Origin: Chlorocebus sabaeus
Taxonomy: Eukaryota; Chordata; Mammalia; Primates; Cercopithecidae
Assembly: GCF_047675955.1 (NCBI RefSeq)
Contig: NC_132912.1
Location: 81,492,382-81,556,381, forward strand
DNA length: 64,000 bases
Direction of reading: 5' to 3'
Positions within the stretch are counted from its first letter, which is position 1; each line of letters opens with the position of its first letter. Both the position numbers and the translations under genes were made by a program. The notes under the pieces are model-generated. The model worked only from the letters and a program-made list of their open reading frames with translations, searched no databases and was not told where the DNA came from. Of the stretch, positions 47,290 through 59,079 are shown one piece after another.

Positions 47290-47558
47290 GTTTTTTGGGC
47301 ATGACATGCACTTCCAGGTCTCAAGGCCTTTATTCAGTTTGCCTATGCTGAAATGCCCTTCCCAGCTTTGTCTAAGGATGGGAATTGAAATGTCAACTCA
47401 TCTTTTGCAGCCCAGCATAAGTGTCTTTTCTCCTGCACCTTTCTCACAAACTCTCTCTTCTTTACCACTGTACTTTGTTCTTCATCTGTGCTCTTACTAT
47501 ATTTTCTAAATAACACAAATGTTATAAATAAGTAGTTATTAATACACTTGCCTTTCTA
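47290..47558 (+). repeat. L2 3' region, left part
   Basis: TATGCTGAAATGCCCTTCCC, CAACTCATCTTTTGCAGCCC and CACTGTACTTTGTTCTTCAT follow sense L2. The copy is split by the AluYd at the CACTTGCCTTTCTA site. Confidence 0.75.
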
Positions 47559-47882
47559 TTTAATTATTTTATTTTATTTTATTTTTATTTATTTATTTAT
47601 TTTTTTTTTGAGACGGAGTCTCGCTCTGTCGCCCAGGCTGGAGTGCAGTGGCGGGAACTCAGCTCACTGCAAGCTCCGCCTCCCGGGTTCACGCCATTCT
47701 CCTGCCTCAGCCTCCCGAGTAGCTGGGACTACAGGCGCCCGCCACTGCGCCCGGCTAATTTTTTTCTATTTTTTAGTAGAGACGGGGTTTCACCATGGTC
47801 TCGATCTCCTGACCTTGTGATCCGCCCGCCTCGGCCTCCCAAAGTGCTGGGATTACAGGCGTGAGCCACCGCGCCGGGCCTG
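47559..47882 (-). mobile_element. Full-length AluY with the 12-bp Yd deletion
   Basis: The body reaches GCGCCGGGCC at its 5' end, and the tail has turned into TTTTA/TTTA repeats. The plus strand reads GTTTCACCATGGTCTCGATC near 47791; compared with AluY, 12 bp between CCAT and GGTG on the element strand are missing, which is the mark of the Yd lineage. The flanking 14-bp target-site duplication is perfect: CACTTGCCTTTCTA at 47545-47558 and 47883-47896. Little divergence from consensus points to a recent catarrhine insertion. Confidence 0.93.
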
Positions 47883-47896
47883 CACTTGCCTTTCTA

Positions 47897-47969
47897 AAGT
47901 GTGAGCTTCTGGAAGGCAGGGGCTGTGCCACCCTTGTTTCTTCAGTGCCCATCATTGTATCTCACATGC
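47897..47969 (+). repeat. L2 3' region, right part
   Basis: AAGTGTGAGCTTCTGGAAGG, CAGGGGCTGTGCCACCCTTG and CAGTGCCCATCATTG continue the L2 of 47290 directly after the target-site duplication. Confidence 0.75.
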
Positions 47970-48282
47970 TGTATTAGTCTGTTTTCATGCTGCTGATAAA
48001 GACATACCTGAGACCGGACAATTTACAAAAGAAAGATATTTATTGGACTTACAGTTCCACATGACTGGGAAGGCCTCACAATCATGGTGGAAGGCAAAGA
48101 AGAGCAAGTCACATCTTACGTGGATGGCAGAGGCAACAAAAGGGAGCTTGTGCAGGGAAACTCCCATTTTTAAAACCATCAGATCTTGTGAGACTCATTC
48201 ATTATCACAAGAACAGCACAGGAAAGACCTGCCCCCATAATTCAATTCAAGATGAGATTTGGGTGGGGACAAGGCTAAATCA
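47970..48282 (-). mobile_element. Solo MST/THE1-type LTR with internal deletion
   Basis: TGTATTAGTCTGTTTTCATG at the left and the TAAATCA right end are MaLR LTR ends read antisense. Compared with the copy at 15892, the stretch after CCATAATTCAATT (near 48247) is shortened by roughly 50 bp. Confidence 0.9.
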
Positions 48283-48300
48283 TAACAAGTTTTAGGTACC

Positions 48301-48599
48301 TATTTTTTTTTTTTTTTTGAGACAGGGTCTCACTTTGTCATCCAGGTTGGAGTGCAGTGGTGCCATCTCCACTCACTGCAACCTCTCCTCCTGGGTTCAA
48401 ACGATTATTATACCTCAGCCTCTTGAGTGACTGGGATTACAGGCATGTGCCACCATGCCTGGCTAATTTTTGTGTTTTTAGTAGAGATGGGGTTTCACCA
48501 TGTTGGCCAGGTTGGTCTTAAATTCCTGATCTCAAGTGATCCACTTGCCTCAGCCTCCTAAAGTGCTGGGATTACAGGTGTGAGCCACTGTGCCCAGCC
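48301..48599 (-). mobile_element. AluS-type, diverged
   Basis: A T tail (48302-48318) is followed by GAGACAGGGTCTCACTTTGT through to CACTGTGCCCAGCC; full length. TTAGGTAC flanks it on both sides (48292-48299 and 48600-48607), a target-site duplication. Confidence 0.95.
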
Positions 48600-48607
48600 T
48601 TAGGTAC

Positions 48608-49499
48608 TTTAAAAATACTTTGATTCTAATAAACAGGTACAGACACAGCTAAGCTGTGTAATACATCTGCACAAACTGATACACAGGTAGCGGTTGTTTT
48701 CTTCAAAATGTTGTAAAGTAGCACTTTGATCTTTAGTGTCCTCTTTAGTATCTCAACAGTATAAAGGCACAGCGTGAGATGAAATCTTAGTGTTTTAATC
48801 AGGAGACCCTATACTTGTGTGGATCACTCTTACCACTGTGGTCGCCTTTACCAGAATCAGGTTGTAGAATCACTGTTCACTCTATTGCGTGTGTTGTTTT
48901 GTGAGAGAGCGATTGCTTCTAGGGGTTAACAATGAGGACAACCAGAGGCAGAAGAGAGGAATCTTAGTGACAGAAGCTGGGATCTGATTTCCTCACCAGG
49001 GCAGCTTCTTTTCATCTCTAGTGAGGAGGCCATTTCTGCCTTGTTCTTTGTCTGTTTCAAGCTTTCTCAGAAGCAGCGGCTCCATGGGAACAGGCATTGC
49101 TGTCACACATCAGGCATTTAGGCGTCTATTAAGGAAAGATGAAAAGAATATTAGATGTGGCAGGGAAGCGGAGAGGCAGTGGAGAAGTGTGCAGAGGACA
49201 GGATTTGGATTGTGGATGGTTATCTTGCTAGTGGGAGTAATGTGTGGCTGGAAGGGGATGTAATAGCATCTATTGTCAGTCCCCTTAAGATTCAATTACC
49301 AAAGGACCTACAGCTGTCCTTCCTGTACTCCAATCAGCTGCAAAGAATCCAGAGGGAGGAGCACCAAGCAGAGAGCTTCAAGAGCCTGAAAGTAATGCAG
49401 CTTTGAAAATTTTCAGTTAAGTCTCGTCTGCTTCCCTCCAGTATCTCCCAAAGAGTCTGAACTCAGCTTGATTTCAGCCCAGAATCAAAATGTCCCAGA
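48608..49499. other. Noncoding sequence with no recognised repeat
   Basis: Overlapping short frames at 49021-49406 show no family motif. Confidence 0.5.
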
Positions 49500-49640
49500 A
49501 CTTCTCCTCCAGGAAATATTTTTAAAAGATGTTTGTATCTATTACATTTTCTCTTCATGACCATGCTGTGAGGGAGACAGGCACGATAAGAAGTCTCAGT
49601 TTTGAAGATGAAAAACCTACGGTCCAGTAATTTCCTCAGT
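49500..49640 (-). repeat. MIR fragment
   Basis: TCTTCATGACCATGCTGTGA and AGTTTTGAAGATGAAAAACC fit antisense MIR. Confidence 0.55.
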
Positions 49641-50329
49641 TACTTCAATTAATGATGACAGAGCTATGGCTGAGTGAGGAGTAATCGCTCCTTTTCCAGC
49701 CATGCTGAGGTATAGGTTTGGATGTAGGGAGGTGAAGGACTATTATTTCCCTCCCAGACAGAAAGGATGAAAGAATAATAAAACTAAGAAACAAAATATC
49801 CAGCTCAGTCATTTCTAAGAGCAGGGTCCAATACACAATGAACTGTTGATGGCAGATGTGTGAACACTAAAATCAGAAAAGGGGACTTTAATCTGGAGGT
49901 AATGACAAATTCAGTGTGGGAAGAATCAATTATTATGTGAGTCACTGAGCATTGTTATGAGCAGCAGCCTTTCACAGCAAGCACCTTATTGCCATCACAC
50001 AGCAAGACAAAGAGGGCTTCTTTTTCTTCAGATCATGGGAATTAAAGCTATTACAATTTGGGTAGAAATTACTTTTAAAAGCATTTGTTTATCACCTATC
50101 TCCCAGCTACTGGGTGCTGAAAACAGAGGCAAGCACCGTCTTCCAACTCTCTGAGTGCAGGCTATTCAGCACCAGCTATTATTTCTTCAAACCTCTGGTG
50201 TGAATCACTACTAGACCACCAGTTTCTGGATGATTTGGGGGTTGGAGGATTTAAAGTCCTAACTTTCAAACAAATTGATCATTTTCTATTTTTAATCAGT
50301 ATATATGTCTGAGAGCCTGAACTACATTA
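49641..50329. other. Noncoding sequence with no recognised repeat
   Basis: No gene or named repeat is seen. Confidence 0.5.
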
Positions 50330-51010
50330 GATCATATTGTCTCTTTTGATGAAACAGAATGGGTATGTTGGGGCTAATGGGCAAGGTTTTCTTCCCCTTC
50401 TGAAGGTTCACTGAAAAATCATCTCATACAAGGTAGATTAATTAGAGAAAAGGCATACAACTTTGTCTAATGTGCACATGGTAGACTTCAGAATAAACAC
50501 CCAAATATACAAGGGAAATTGTCCATTTTTATGCTTAAGGTTCACCAAAGTAAGTACGGCCATGTAGAAATATGGTGGAACTAAAAGGGTATGACCTAAT
50601 GCTAATAGACTGAGTGGGGAGATGCAGCAAGTCCTGTCTGTCTAGATTCTTCTCGTTCTCTCTGAGCAGCATTCCTTCCTTCTGGGTGTATGGTAAATCC
50701 TTGTCTGGAGTAGGGGTCATATGACCTACAGTCATAGAAGTTAGGTCAGATAATTTGTTTATGGCCAGTTTTCACACAGAAAGGTGGAACAAAAGTTAGA
50801 GTGATATGTTTAGGTTTTATGGCTGGCTTTGGGAAAAAGGGGTTGTGATTTCCAGAACCTACCCTGCGGAAGAGGGATTCTAGTTTCTATATCTAGCCTC
50901 ATGGAAGAATGAGAATGAGAGGCTGGAGGACAGGAGAAGTTTGGAGAGAAATTTAGACTGCTTCTGAGGCCTTTTTTTTGGTATTGTTTTCTGAATTCCA
51001 ATAGGAGCAT
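50330..51010. repeat. Probable old interspersed repeat, not named
   Basis: Phrases such as AGATTAATTAGAGAAAAGGC, GTCCATTTTTATGCTTAAGG and TTTTATGGCTGGCTTTGGGA have the feel of a dispersed mammalian repeat. I cannot assign class, strand or ends. Confidence 0.35.
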
Positions 51011-51194
51011 AGGAGTACCAGAGTGATGATATTCTGTTTAGACTTCTGAAACACTCTTCAACATTATTTTGTGATGAAAGTCCATGAAAATGACATATAT
51101 ATGTGAATAATGTAGCTGAAAGTGACATAATAACTAATTGATTGGCATCTAAAAAGGCCCAGATTAATAACAGTGCTATTGCCTATTATCTTTC

Positions 51195-51745
51195 TCCTTT
51201 TAAAAGATGACTTCATTGAGGTATATTTTACTTATCATATAATTCACTCACATCAAGCGTACAATTCAATGATTTCTTAGTGCATTTTCCTAGTGGGGGC
51301 AACCATCACAATACATTAGTTTTAGAGCATTTCCATCACCCCAGTAGGATGCCTCATGCCCATTTTATGGGTTAATTCCCACCCCTACTCCATGCCAGGC
51401 AACAACTAATCTACTTCTGTCTCTATAGATTTGCCTTTTTTGGACATTTTATATAAATTGAATCAAACAACAAGAGGTCTCTTGTGTCTAGCATCTTTTA
51501 CCTAACATGTTTTTGAATTTTATCAGTGTTGTAGGATACATCAGTAGTTTGTGCCTTTTTGTTGTTAAATAGCATTCTGCTGTATAGATATACACATTTT
51601 GTCCATCTGTTTACCAGCTGATGGTTCTTTAGGTTGTTTCCAAGTTTTGACTGTTATGAATAATGCTGCTAAAAACAGTGGTGTGCAAGTCTCCATGGAT
51701 ATGCTTCCATTCCACTTGGATATATATTAGGAGTGGATTTTTTTT
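51195..51745 (-). mobile_element. L1M 3' end and ORF2 C-terminal region
   Basis: Left to right on the plus strand: 3' UTR (CGTACAATTCAATGATTTCT, CAACAACTAATCTACTTCTG), then ORF2 antisense (AGCATTCTGCTGTATAGATA, TTATGAATAATGCTGCTAAA, GATATATATTAGGAGTGGAT). It is diverged and truncated at the right. Confidence 0.85.
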
Positions 51746-52188
51746 TCTTAGGTTACCCTCACCTCCCTTACCATGAAATTTCTTTAACATGATGACCCAG
51801 GTCAATCTATGTATCATCTGACTTTTCCATTGGAAAGTCAAAGTGAAAAGAGATGATAAATCAGGTAGTCAAGGGATATTTGGAGGCAGAAATCTCCCAA
51901 GTTGGTAGAAAACAATTTTCCCTGAGAAAAATCATAGCAGGAAATGGATAAAAGCACATGACATCAACCAACGCAGAGAAAGAGAAGTTGAAATACTCTA
52001 GTTTACATTTTCTCCTGTCCTTCAATCTCCTGCCACTGTATATTTTTGGCCAAATATGGCTGGAAGCCGGTTGGCAAAGGCATCTGGAAAACAGAGCAGG
52101 GCAGAGGAAGGGCAGAGAGAAAGATAATAGAGCAAACAGGTAAAGGGCCAGTTTTGCCTGCTTACTCACCTAATTCACAGTCGTCAGA
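51746..52188. other. Noncoding sequence with no recognised repeat
   Basis: No gene or named repeat is seen. Confidence 0.5.
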
Positions 52189-52189
52189 G

Positions 52190-52234
<45 letters not shown>
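52189..52234. repeat. (GT)n microsatellite
   Basis: About 20 uninterrupted GT units after a GTTT start. It is likely to be variable in length. Confidence 0.95.
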
Positions 52235-52236
<2 letters not shown>

Positions 52237-52499
52237 ACCATGGATCTTCTGGCCTCCCAAATGGAGCCAATACAAATTCGTGTAAGTTTTCCGTGCCTTG
52301 AATAAGATTCTAGTGCCAGAGGGGATGTTATTGACCATCCAGGCCTATGGTTTTTGGAGTCCCATAGGGGAACTGCTGAGCAGAAATCAAAACAATGCTG
52401 CTTTTTTTCTGTTTTACATGTTCAAGCTTCCAAGTAAAATTCACATTGAGTAAAGTCTACGGATTTAAAAAGGTAGAAGTTCACTGGTTAGTCCAGCTC

Positions 52500-52690
52500 T
52501 GCCTTTGACAAGTGGAGAAAATGAAGAATGAAGAACTTAGTGACCTTTTCGACATCCTGCTGAGCTTCCTCCCACAGCTAAAAAGTATTTGCTGAGGGCA
52601 GAGCCAGGACTCAGGTTGCCAGCGCTCTGTGCACTCACCACCAACCTCTACACTAAAACTCTCAATCTCTAGTGTTATCTAAGAATTATC
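52500..52690 (-). repeat. MIR fragment, weak
   Basis: GACAAGTGGAGAAAATGAAG, GCAGAGCCAGGACTCAGGTT and GCTCTGTGCACTCACCACC fit the antisense MIR order. Confidence 0.5.
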
Positions 52691-52859
52691 AGAAGAATTT
52701 TAAATACATATGTAGGTGCCTTCGCTCCCCATATCAGAATATCCAGGGTCAGGGTCCAGATATACATTATGTTTTCTAAAGTTACACAGGCTTTTAGATA
52801 CAACCCCGGGAACAACTGCTCTAGGGAATCACCAAGACTCTTCTATCAAGAGTAAATTC

Positions 52860-53060
52860 AATTACAATCATCCCAACTTACATTTGTGTAGTACTCTCCC
52901 ATTTATTATTTAACTTAAGCATTGCAGAACCTTAGGAAGTAGATGGCAAGGAGAACTAAAGCTTACTCAAAGTCAAACAGCAGGAAATGAGCCCCAGCAT
53001 TAGAATACTGGGCTTCTGACATACAGTCTTGTGCTCATTCTTATCACTGCATATTAACTT
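52860..53060 (-). repeat. MIR SINE
   Basis: CTTACATTTGTGTAGTACTC, ATTATTTAACTTAAGCATTG and CATTAGAATACTGGGCTTCT follow antisense MIR. Confidence 0.7.
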
Positions 53061-53964
53061 TCTCTACTCCAGTTATTATGATAGGAACATGGCATTTTAG
53101 AACACTTTCCAATAAGGGAACCATATACAATCCCTGTTTCTGTAAGCATTATGAATATCATGAAAACAGTAGGAAAGAAGTGTTTCTTCAGTTGCATGCA
53201 CATCTGTAATTTACAAGAAAATCATCCACTCCAAAAATCAAGTGATTTCAGGAAGTCCACAGCATTTGCCTCTCATGCACTAGGAAAAAAGTATCTTTTC
53301 AGCGTCACACAGAGCTCACTATGTTCTTCCCCTCATGCTCTAGCCACAGTGGACTTTCTTCTGACCGTCCCAGTGTGCCTATATGTGATTCCCCTCCCTC
53401 TTCATCTCAATGAAGTCTGTGGGTAGGAGCCACCATTCTCTTTGTGTTATAGTGTGCACTTAACCAGCCACTTCAACATTGGAAATTATCCGTCTCCCCC
53501 TTCATGCTCGGTCTGTGATATAAAGCAGGAGCCTGGGTATTCTGAAAATGTTACTGATTTCATTTCTGGTGCGTAAACTTCTTATTTTTACTACCTCCGT
53601 CTCCTTGGCTGGCCTCCCTCCTGTCATCAGCCCATTACCTTTGGACCAAATGGGGACTCTTCATATTCTCTTCTCTGAGGGTAGTACTTCCCTGGAGGCT
53701 TGTGGGTCCTGTGCATAAATGGAACCCTGGTGAGTTTATAACATTAGCTTCCTAGAAATGTCAGAATTTATTATTAGTTTCCGAAAGATGACAGCTCTCC
53801 TAGCTCAGTTCAGAATGAATTTGACACAAAATTAAACGAACTAGAATTCCTAATTATCTGAGCATCCTAATCAAGATATTATTATAAATATTATAAGGTA
53901 GATGCTTATAGTCATCAATATTTATTTATTTTAAATCAGAAACCAATTACTTATGGATCTCAAA
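53061..53964. other. Noncoding sequence with no recognised repeat
   Basis: No gene or named repeat is seen. Confidence 0.5.
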
Positions 53965-54140
53965 TACTGATGTGCATGAGAATCATCTGGGGAGCATATG
54001 TAAAGTACAGATTCTTGACTTTTCCATCTAGAGGTTCTAATTCAATAGGCCCTCGCCACAGCCTGAGAATTAGCTTTTTCTTAAGCACCCAGGTTGGGTT
54101 AGAACAAGACCAAATCCTGAGAAGCACTAGTTTACAAGCT
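53965..54140 (+). repeat. MER5A-like fragment
   Basis: GATGTGCATGAGAATCATCT, AGAGGTTCTAATTCAATAGG and CCTGAGAAGCACTAG follow sense MER5A. Confidence 0.8.
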
Positions 54141-55094
54141 CAGTCCTCTAAATGTTAACTTTTTTTCTTCTTTAAAACCTTTTACATAGGTTCCACTTCA
54201 GAGCTATTTAGAACCAGAATCTAGCAAGAGAATAGGAGGTAGGACAGTAGAGTATATCTGCAGTAGATTCAGTAGATCATCTAGAATTGGGAACCAGTCT
54301 TAAGTTTTATTTTTCCCTAAAATTAAAAATCATTATCAACACATGAGAATTATTTGATTTGAGAACCATGCTTCTCATAAGCCTGACAAAATGACTGAAA
54401 GGAAAACTGTAGGCTTTTCCTTGTGTAAATGAACATTTTAAAAAGATATCAGGTACCCAAATACAATGTGATACTTGAACATTTTATCCTTAAATGATAA
54501 CATTGTATGTTTAATTTAAATTTTCATATATTGGCTTCTCTCTGACTTGTATTGTCAGACTATTTTACTAGGTTGAAAGTTCCAATTAGGATAAATTCTT
54601 ATCATTCTATTCAGTCTCTTTGTACTTTCATTTTCCTGCCTCTCTTTTCTATTAGCAAATCGACAGATTAATTTTACCTAATATTACCATATTCCTCTTG
54701 CCAAGATATCAGAACAACAATCTAACAGAAGCTTAAGTATGCTTAAGAAGACAATGAGACCAAATGTTTAAAATTAGAGCTTCCCTGGAAGATGCAAAAC
54801 ACACCTTTTCCTCTGTTTGAAATGCTGCGATTTTCTTATCCTCACATATATCTCTTAGCTGTTCTAAACACCTCCCCCTACCCTCCCACAGCATATCAGC
54901 TGCTAGTTGTAGCTTAACTAATTTAAATACCATGTTGAGGCTTGCTGTGCACAAACTACTCTGATTCACAAACATGGTTCCAATATAGTCTGTTTTGAAG
55001 ATGTAGGCTTTGGAATTATAGAATCCTCTATAAACTCTTCTAAAGTGCATGTAAACCTGGTCAGATTTAAATACTTTTCCTCTCTCTCTCATTA
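54141..55094. other. AT-rich noncoding sequence
   Basis: The longest frame without repeats (123 codons, 54733-55104, minus strand) lies here. It has no known domain, no codon bias that I can see, and I treat it as chance. Confidence 0.5.
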
Positions 55095-55570
55095 ATTTAT
55101 TCATCTCACTCTACAAACATCTATGGGGTGCCAGGGGCTATGATGGGCCCTGAGTACAAAGATGAAGAGACCCCAATATACCCAACAGTCCGGAGGAGGA
55201 GAGACAGTAAAACACATTAAACAAACGATTATGGTCATGTTAATTATAACTCAGTGATAAGAAGTACAGTAATAGTTTAGTAACAACTAAATATTAATTA
55301 CTATTGGTAATAGTAATAACTGAACAAGAAGTTATGGCAAGGCACAAGAGGGAGAAATTGCCTGGAGAAGGATGGTGTTGCGAGAACGTCTCTCCAAGGA
55401 GTTACCATTGGAATGGAATCTTGAAAGTTAGGCAGTTTGCTAAGTGCATGAGACAGGAGAGTGCAGAAGGAAACAAACGGCTTAACTGAGGAACTGAAAT
55501 GCATTCAGAACTGCAGAGTGAGGTGTGAAATTATAAAGATAGATCCAGATCATAAACGTGCTTGTGAGGA
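55095..55570 (-). repeat. L2 3' region
   Basis: GGGTGCCAGGGGCTATGATG, AGTACAAAGATGAAGAGACC and GGAATGGAATCTTGAAAGTT follow antisense L2. Confidence 0.65.
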
Positions 55571-57665
55571 ACATCCCACAAAGCAGTCTTCTGAAGCACA
55601 GGTGCAGAGGACTTTTGGAGTCGGCCCTGGGTAGACTATGAGAGAGAGGGAGAGAGAGAATTGTGGCAGCTTTCAACGCCTTCCTTCTAGACTCAAGTCT
55701 CCAAAGCTGCCCTGCTTTCCCCTTCCTAAAACTGATCCTTCAGTGATTTCTTTTATCATGTGCCCCCCTCCTCTCCATTAGCCTTCTAATAGCTTGAGCT
55801 ACTTTGAATCAGATTTTTGTCACTGACTCTCTGGTGCACTGACTAATGATGAGGTCTCCATTGACCCCTCTTCTTCCAGAAATACCCACAGTCCCCCACC
55901 CTGTATGGAAAGAGAGGCTCTTCCCAAAGTTCCCATTTGTCATAGTAAACCCCTGTCCAAAAATTCCATGCCTAAACAAACATAAAACATAAACACAATA
56001 CACACACACACAGAGCAAACACCTTTTACTTAACAAAAAGCAGCAGCTGTTCTTAGAAGTAGACCACTAACAACAAAAAGTAACAGCTGTGGCATGGATA
56101 ACCCTGATTATTTGCTTAAACTACTATGCCAGTTGCACAATAGAGCAAACGGAACTACAATTGTAACTCCAAACATCAAGCAGACAGGATATAGAGTCAC
56201 TGCTGTTTGTGAGTCTTTTTCATTTTGTCCACCTGTTTGAAGATGGCAGAGACTCAACTTAGAATGTTAAATTTGTGGTCTTTATTTCCACCACACTAGT
56301 AGCATGATCAGATGTGCATTTAAGTCAGATTTTTCTGGTTTGCTGCTTGGGAAATCCCGGCACTATAATTCTTCAAAGTGAGTGTAAAGTGAGTTTATCC
56401 AGTGTGTGGTTAGAAGAATTAGAAACCATGCGGATTTCCTAAAACACACACACACATACACACACATACACACACGAATATATATATAAACATCAAATTA
56501 AGGGCAAGTGCATCAGTTCTCTAAGGCCAAGACCAACTGCTTTAAAAAGTGCCCCAGAAAAGAATTCAGTTTCTATTCACTTAGAAGGAAATAGGTGGTC
56601 TCTGTCAGTATGAGGGGCCAAATTGGAAAGACTTTGGCAAGCCAAGTGCTGAGTTGCTGGATTGAACTGACTGGAGCCTGGCTGTCTGCAGCCCTCGGCA
56701 GATAACACTGGCTTCAGGTTCTAGAGGCATTTCGAGGGCAAACCCCAAAGAAACTGCATTCCTGTAATCTGGCCTGAGTGTTCTCACAGCACAGAGGGAG
56801 ACTATCTCTGACTTGCCAATCTCCATCTGAAAAAGCAAACCCCGTTGGCATCAGCCTCTGTTCCCAAGGATTCTGGGAGAAGATCCAGACAGAAGCACTT
56901 TATGTGGGGCAAAGGAGGTACCACTTCAGCATCCTATTTCCTCTCCTGGCAGACAGACATTTTTCTAATTGTCTGTTGCAGAAACTAGAACTGGATCATG
57001 TGCCTAGGACATCTAAAAGATGGAAATCAGTGACTGAGGGAAAAACTGCAAAGGTTGTGAGGGGGCCAGGAAGAGAGGAGGGAGAGCAGAGAAAACTCTA
57101 ATTCAGGTACCAGTGCAAATCCCATGGGTCTGACTAATACTGACAAGGAGCCTCTAGTGGGAGGCTGAGATGGGGCCAGCTTGCACAGGGGACTTCCATT
57201 AGAAGAGGAAAGTTTCTGGTTTTGGAATTGTTGGCATCATCTGCCATATTTGGGGTGAAAATCTTCTATTTTTACCTAAGGATGAAATGGTTACCTTTTG
57301 GATGGCAAGAGAACACTAAAACTGCGATTGCAACAAAAACCCATTCTTGCTGGTTGGCCATATGAAAGCTCTTTCTCCTCAGTCTCAGACTACTCTTGGA
57401 TCTCTCATATATTCCTAAACCTGGCCAATGTATACCAGCTACAAAGCTTTTATTTGTTAAAAATGACATTGTTACTATTTTCTAACTGTATATGCTCCTT
57501 GGAGAGAAAAAAATCAAAGAAATATAGAAAAGTACAATATTAAAAGTGAAAACAGTCCAAAAGTTCAACTGCTATATACATTTTTGCAAATCATCTTTCC
57601 ATTCACCTTTCTTTCCTTTGCTGAATCCTTTCTGCTCCCAAACATTTATTGAACATTTACTTGTT
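55571..57665. other. Noncoding sequence, mostly unique
   Basis: A CA/TA repeat lies at 56442-56487. 56570-57130 is richer in GC than its flanks and holds a 107-codon frame (56778-57101) without recognisable motifs. No gene can be supported. Confidence 0.45.
56442..56487. repeat. (CA)n(TA)n microsatellite
   Basis: CA units broken by TACA, then a short TA run. Confidence 0.9.
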
Positions 57666-58196
57666 CAGCATTCCCCAACCTTTTCGCACCAGGGACTGGT
57701 TTCATGGAAGATAATTTTTCCATGGATGGGGGGTGGGGGTGGGAGTTGGGGGATGGTTATCAGGATTATTCAAGCATTTATTGCACACTTTATTTCTATT
57801 ATTATTACATTATAATATATAATGACATAATAATACAACTCACCATAATGTAGATTCAGTGGGACCCGTGAGCTTGTTTTCCTGCAACTAGATGGTCCCA
57901 TCTGAGAGTGATGGGAAACAGTGACAGATCATCAGGTATTAGATTCTCATAAGGAGTGCACAACCTAGATCCCTTGCATGCGTGGTTCACGATCGGTTCC
58001 AATGATGATCTAATATCATGGCTGATCTGACAGGAAGTGGAGCTCAGGAGGTAATGTGAATGATGGGGAATAGCTGTAAATATGGATGAAGCTTTGCTCA
58101 CTCGCCTGCCACTCCACTCACCTCCTCCTGTGGGATCTGGTTCCTAATGGACCATGCACCAATATTGGTCCACTGCCCTAGAGTTGAGGACTCCTG
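57666..58196. mobile_element. hAT-like nonautonomous DNA transposon
   Basis: The left end CAGCATTCCCCAACC and the right end, whose reverse complement is CAGGAGTCCTCAACTC, form terminal inverted repeats. The flanking 8-mers TACTTGTT and TAGTAGTT agree at six positions, which fits the 8-bp duplication of hAT elements. The body has recognisable dispersed-repeat phrases (ATAATACAACTCACCATAAT, CTGACAGGAAGTGGAGCTCA). I recognise the family but am not certain of its name. No transposase frame is present. Confidence 0.8.
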
Positions 58197-58308
58197 TAGT
58201 AGTTGACAGGCACTACAGATTCAAATGTGTGTGCAAGAGAGAAAAGTGTCTGTCTTCATACCTTAGAACCTATGTCCTCCACCTCTCTGTGCATAAACAC
58301 TCACATGC

Positions 58309-58336
58309 ATTATATGCATATATATATGCATATAAT
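58309..58336. repeat. 28-bp perfect palindrome
   Basis: Each half reads as the reverse complement of the other; the right half is TATATGCATATAAT. No spacer. Confidence 0.97.
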
Positions 58337-58639
58337 TCTTAAAAATGTGTTGGATCAACATACAATTTTACATAGAATTGCTTTAAAATCAGCATGTAAC
58401 CTATTTATTTCTCCTTTCAAGAATAGATAATGACCATATTGAAAATATATATCACCATGTTAATGGCTCCAAAATGAAATCATTCATTGAATGAACATTT
58501 TATTCATTCATTTGGCACAAGCAGTACACTTTTGTCCAAAAAGGCCATGCCACTTCAAGCAAGCAATAATGACATATAGAAAATCTTGTGCACCACAATG
58601 AGTTTACTATTATCTTTCAACCAAATTTATACTGATTTT

Positions 58640-58990
58640 GTTTCACATTCATGTTTTGTGTTTTTCCTTATGGAATCAAATTTATCCATCTTTTCTTTCA
58701 TAGTTTCTTTTTTATGATGTTTGGAAAGGCTTTTCCTGTCATAAAATTATTTTAAATGATACTTTCTTCTAACACTTTTAAGTTATTTATATGTATATTC
58801 AAACCTTTGATCCATCTGGAATTTAATTTAGTGTAAGGATTTACATAAGGATACAGATTTATTCTTTTCTAAATATACTCAAAAATTATTATTTCAAAGG
58901 ACTGTTTTTATGCGTAGGCTGCATGCTTCATGGTGTAATTTTGTATTTCTTCCACATGCACACTGATGCTAGAAATTCCACTGCTAGAGA
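58640..58990 (-). repeat. L1M ORF2 fragment
   Basis: CTTTGATCCATCTGGAATTT, TTAGTGTAAGGATTTACATA and ATTATTATTTCAAAGGACTG follow an antisense L1M ORF2 region. Confidence 0.65.
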
Positions 58991-59079
58991 CTGGTTTTTC
59001 ATCCTTCGTTAAAATATAAACATCCTATGGAGAGGAAATACCTCAAGGTTTGGCAGTCCTTCCTTTCACTCAGTGTAAA

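Noticed and set aside
12221..48599. All five Alus lie on the minus strand
   Set aside because: With five elements this happens by chance about once in sixteen windows, so it is no evidence of transcription bias.
49021..49406. Overlapping frames as a small gene
   Set aside because: Frames exist on both strands with unrelated peptides and no family similarity.
54733..55104. 123-codon open frame on the minus strand
   Set aside because: No recognisable domain, no splice or promoter context, and a length that chance allows in 64 kb searched in six frames.
56570..57130. GC-richer stretch as a CpG island or exon
   Set aside because: It has few CpG dinucleotides and no coding signal beyond a 107-codon chance frame.
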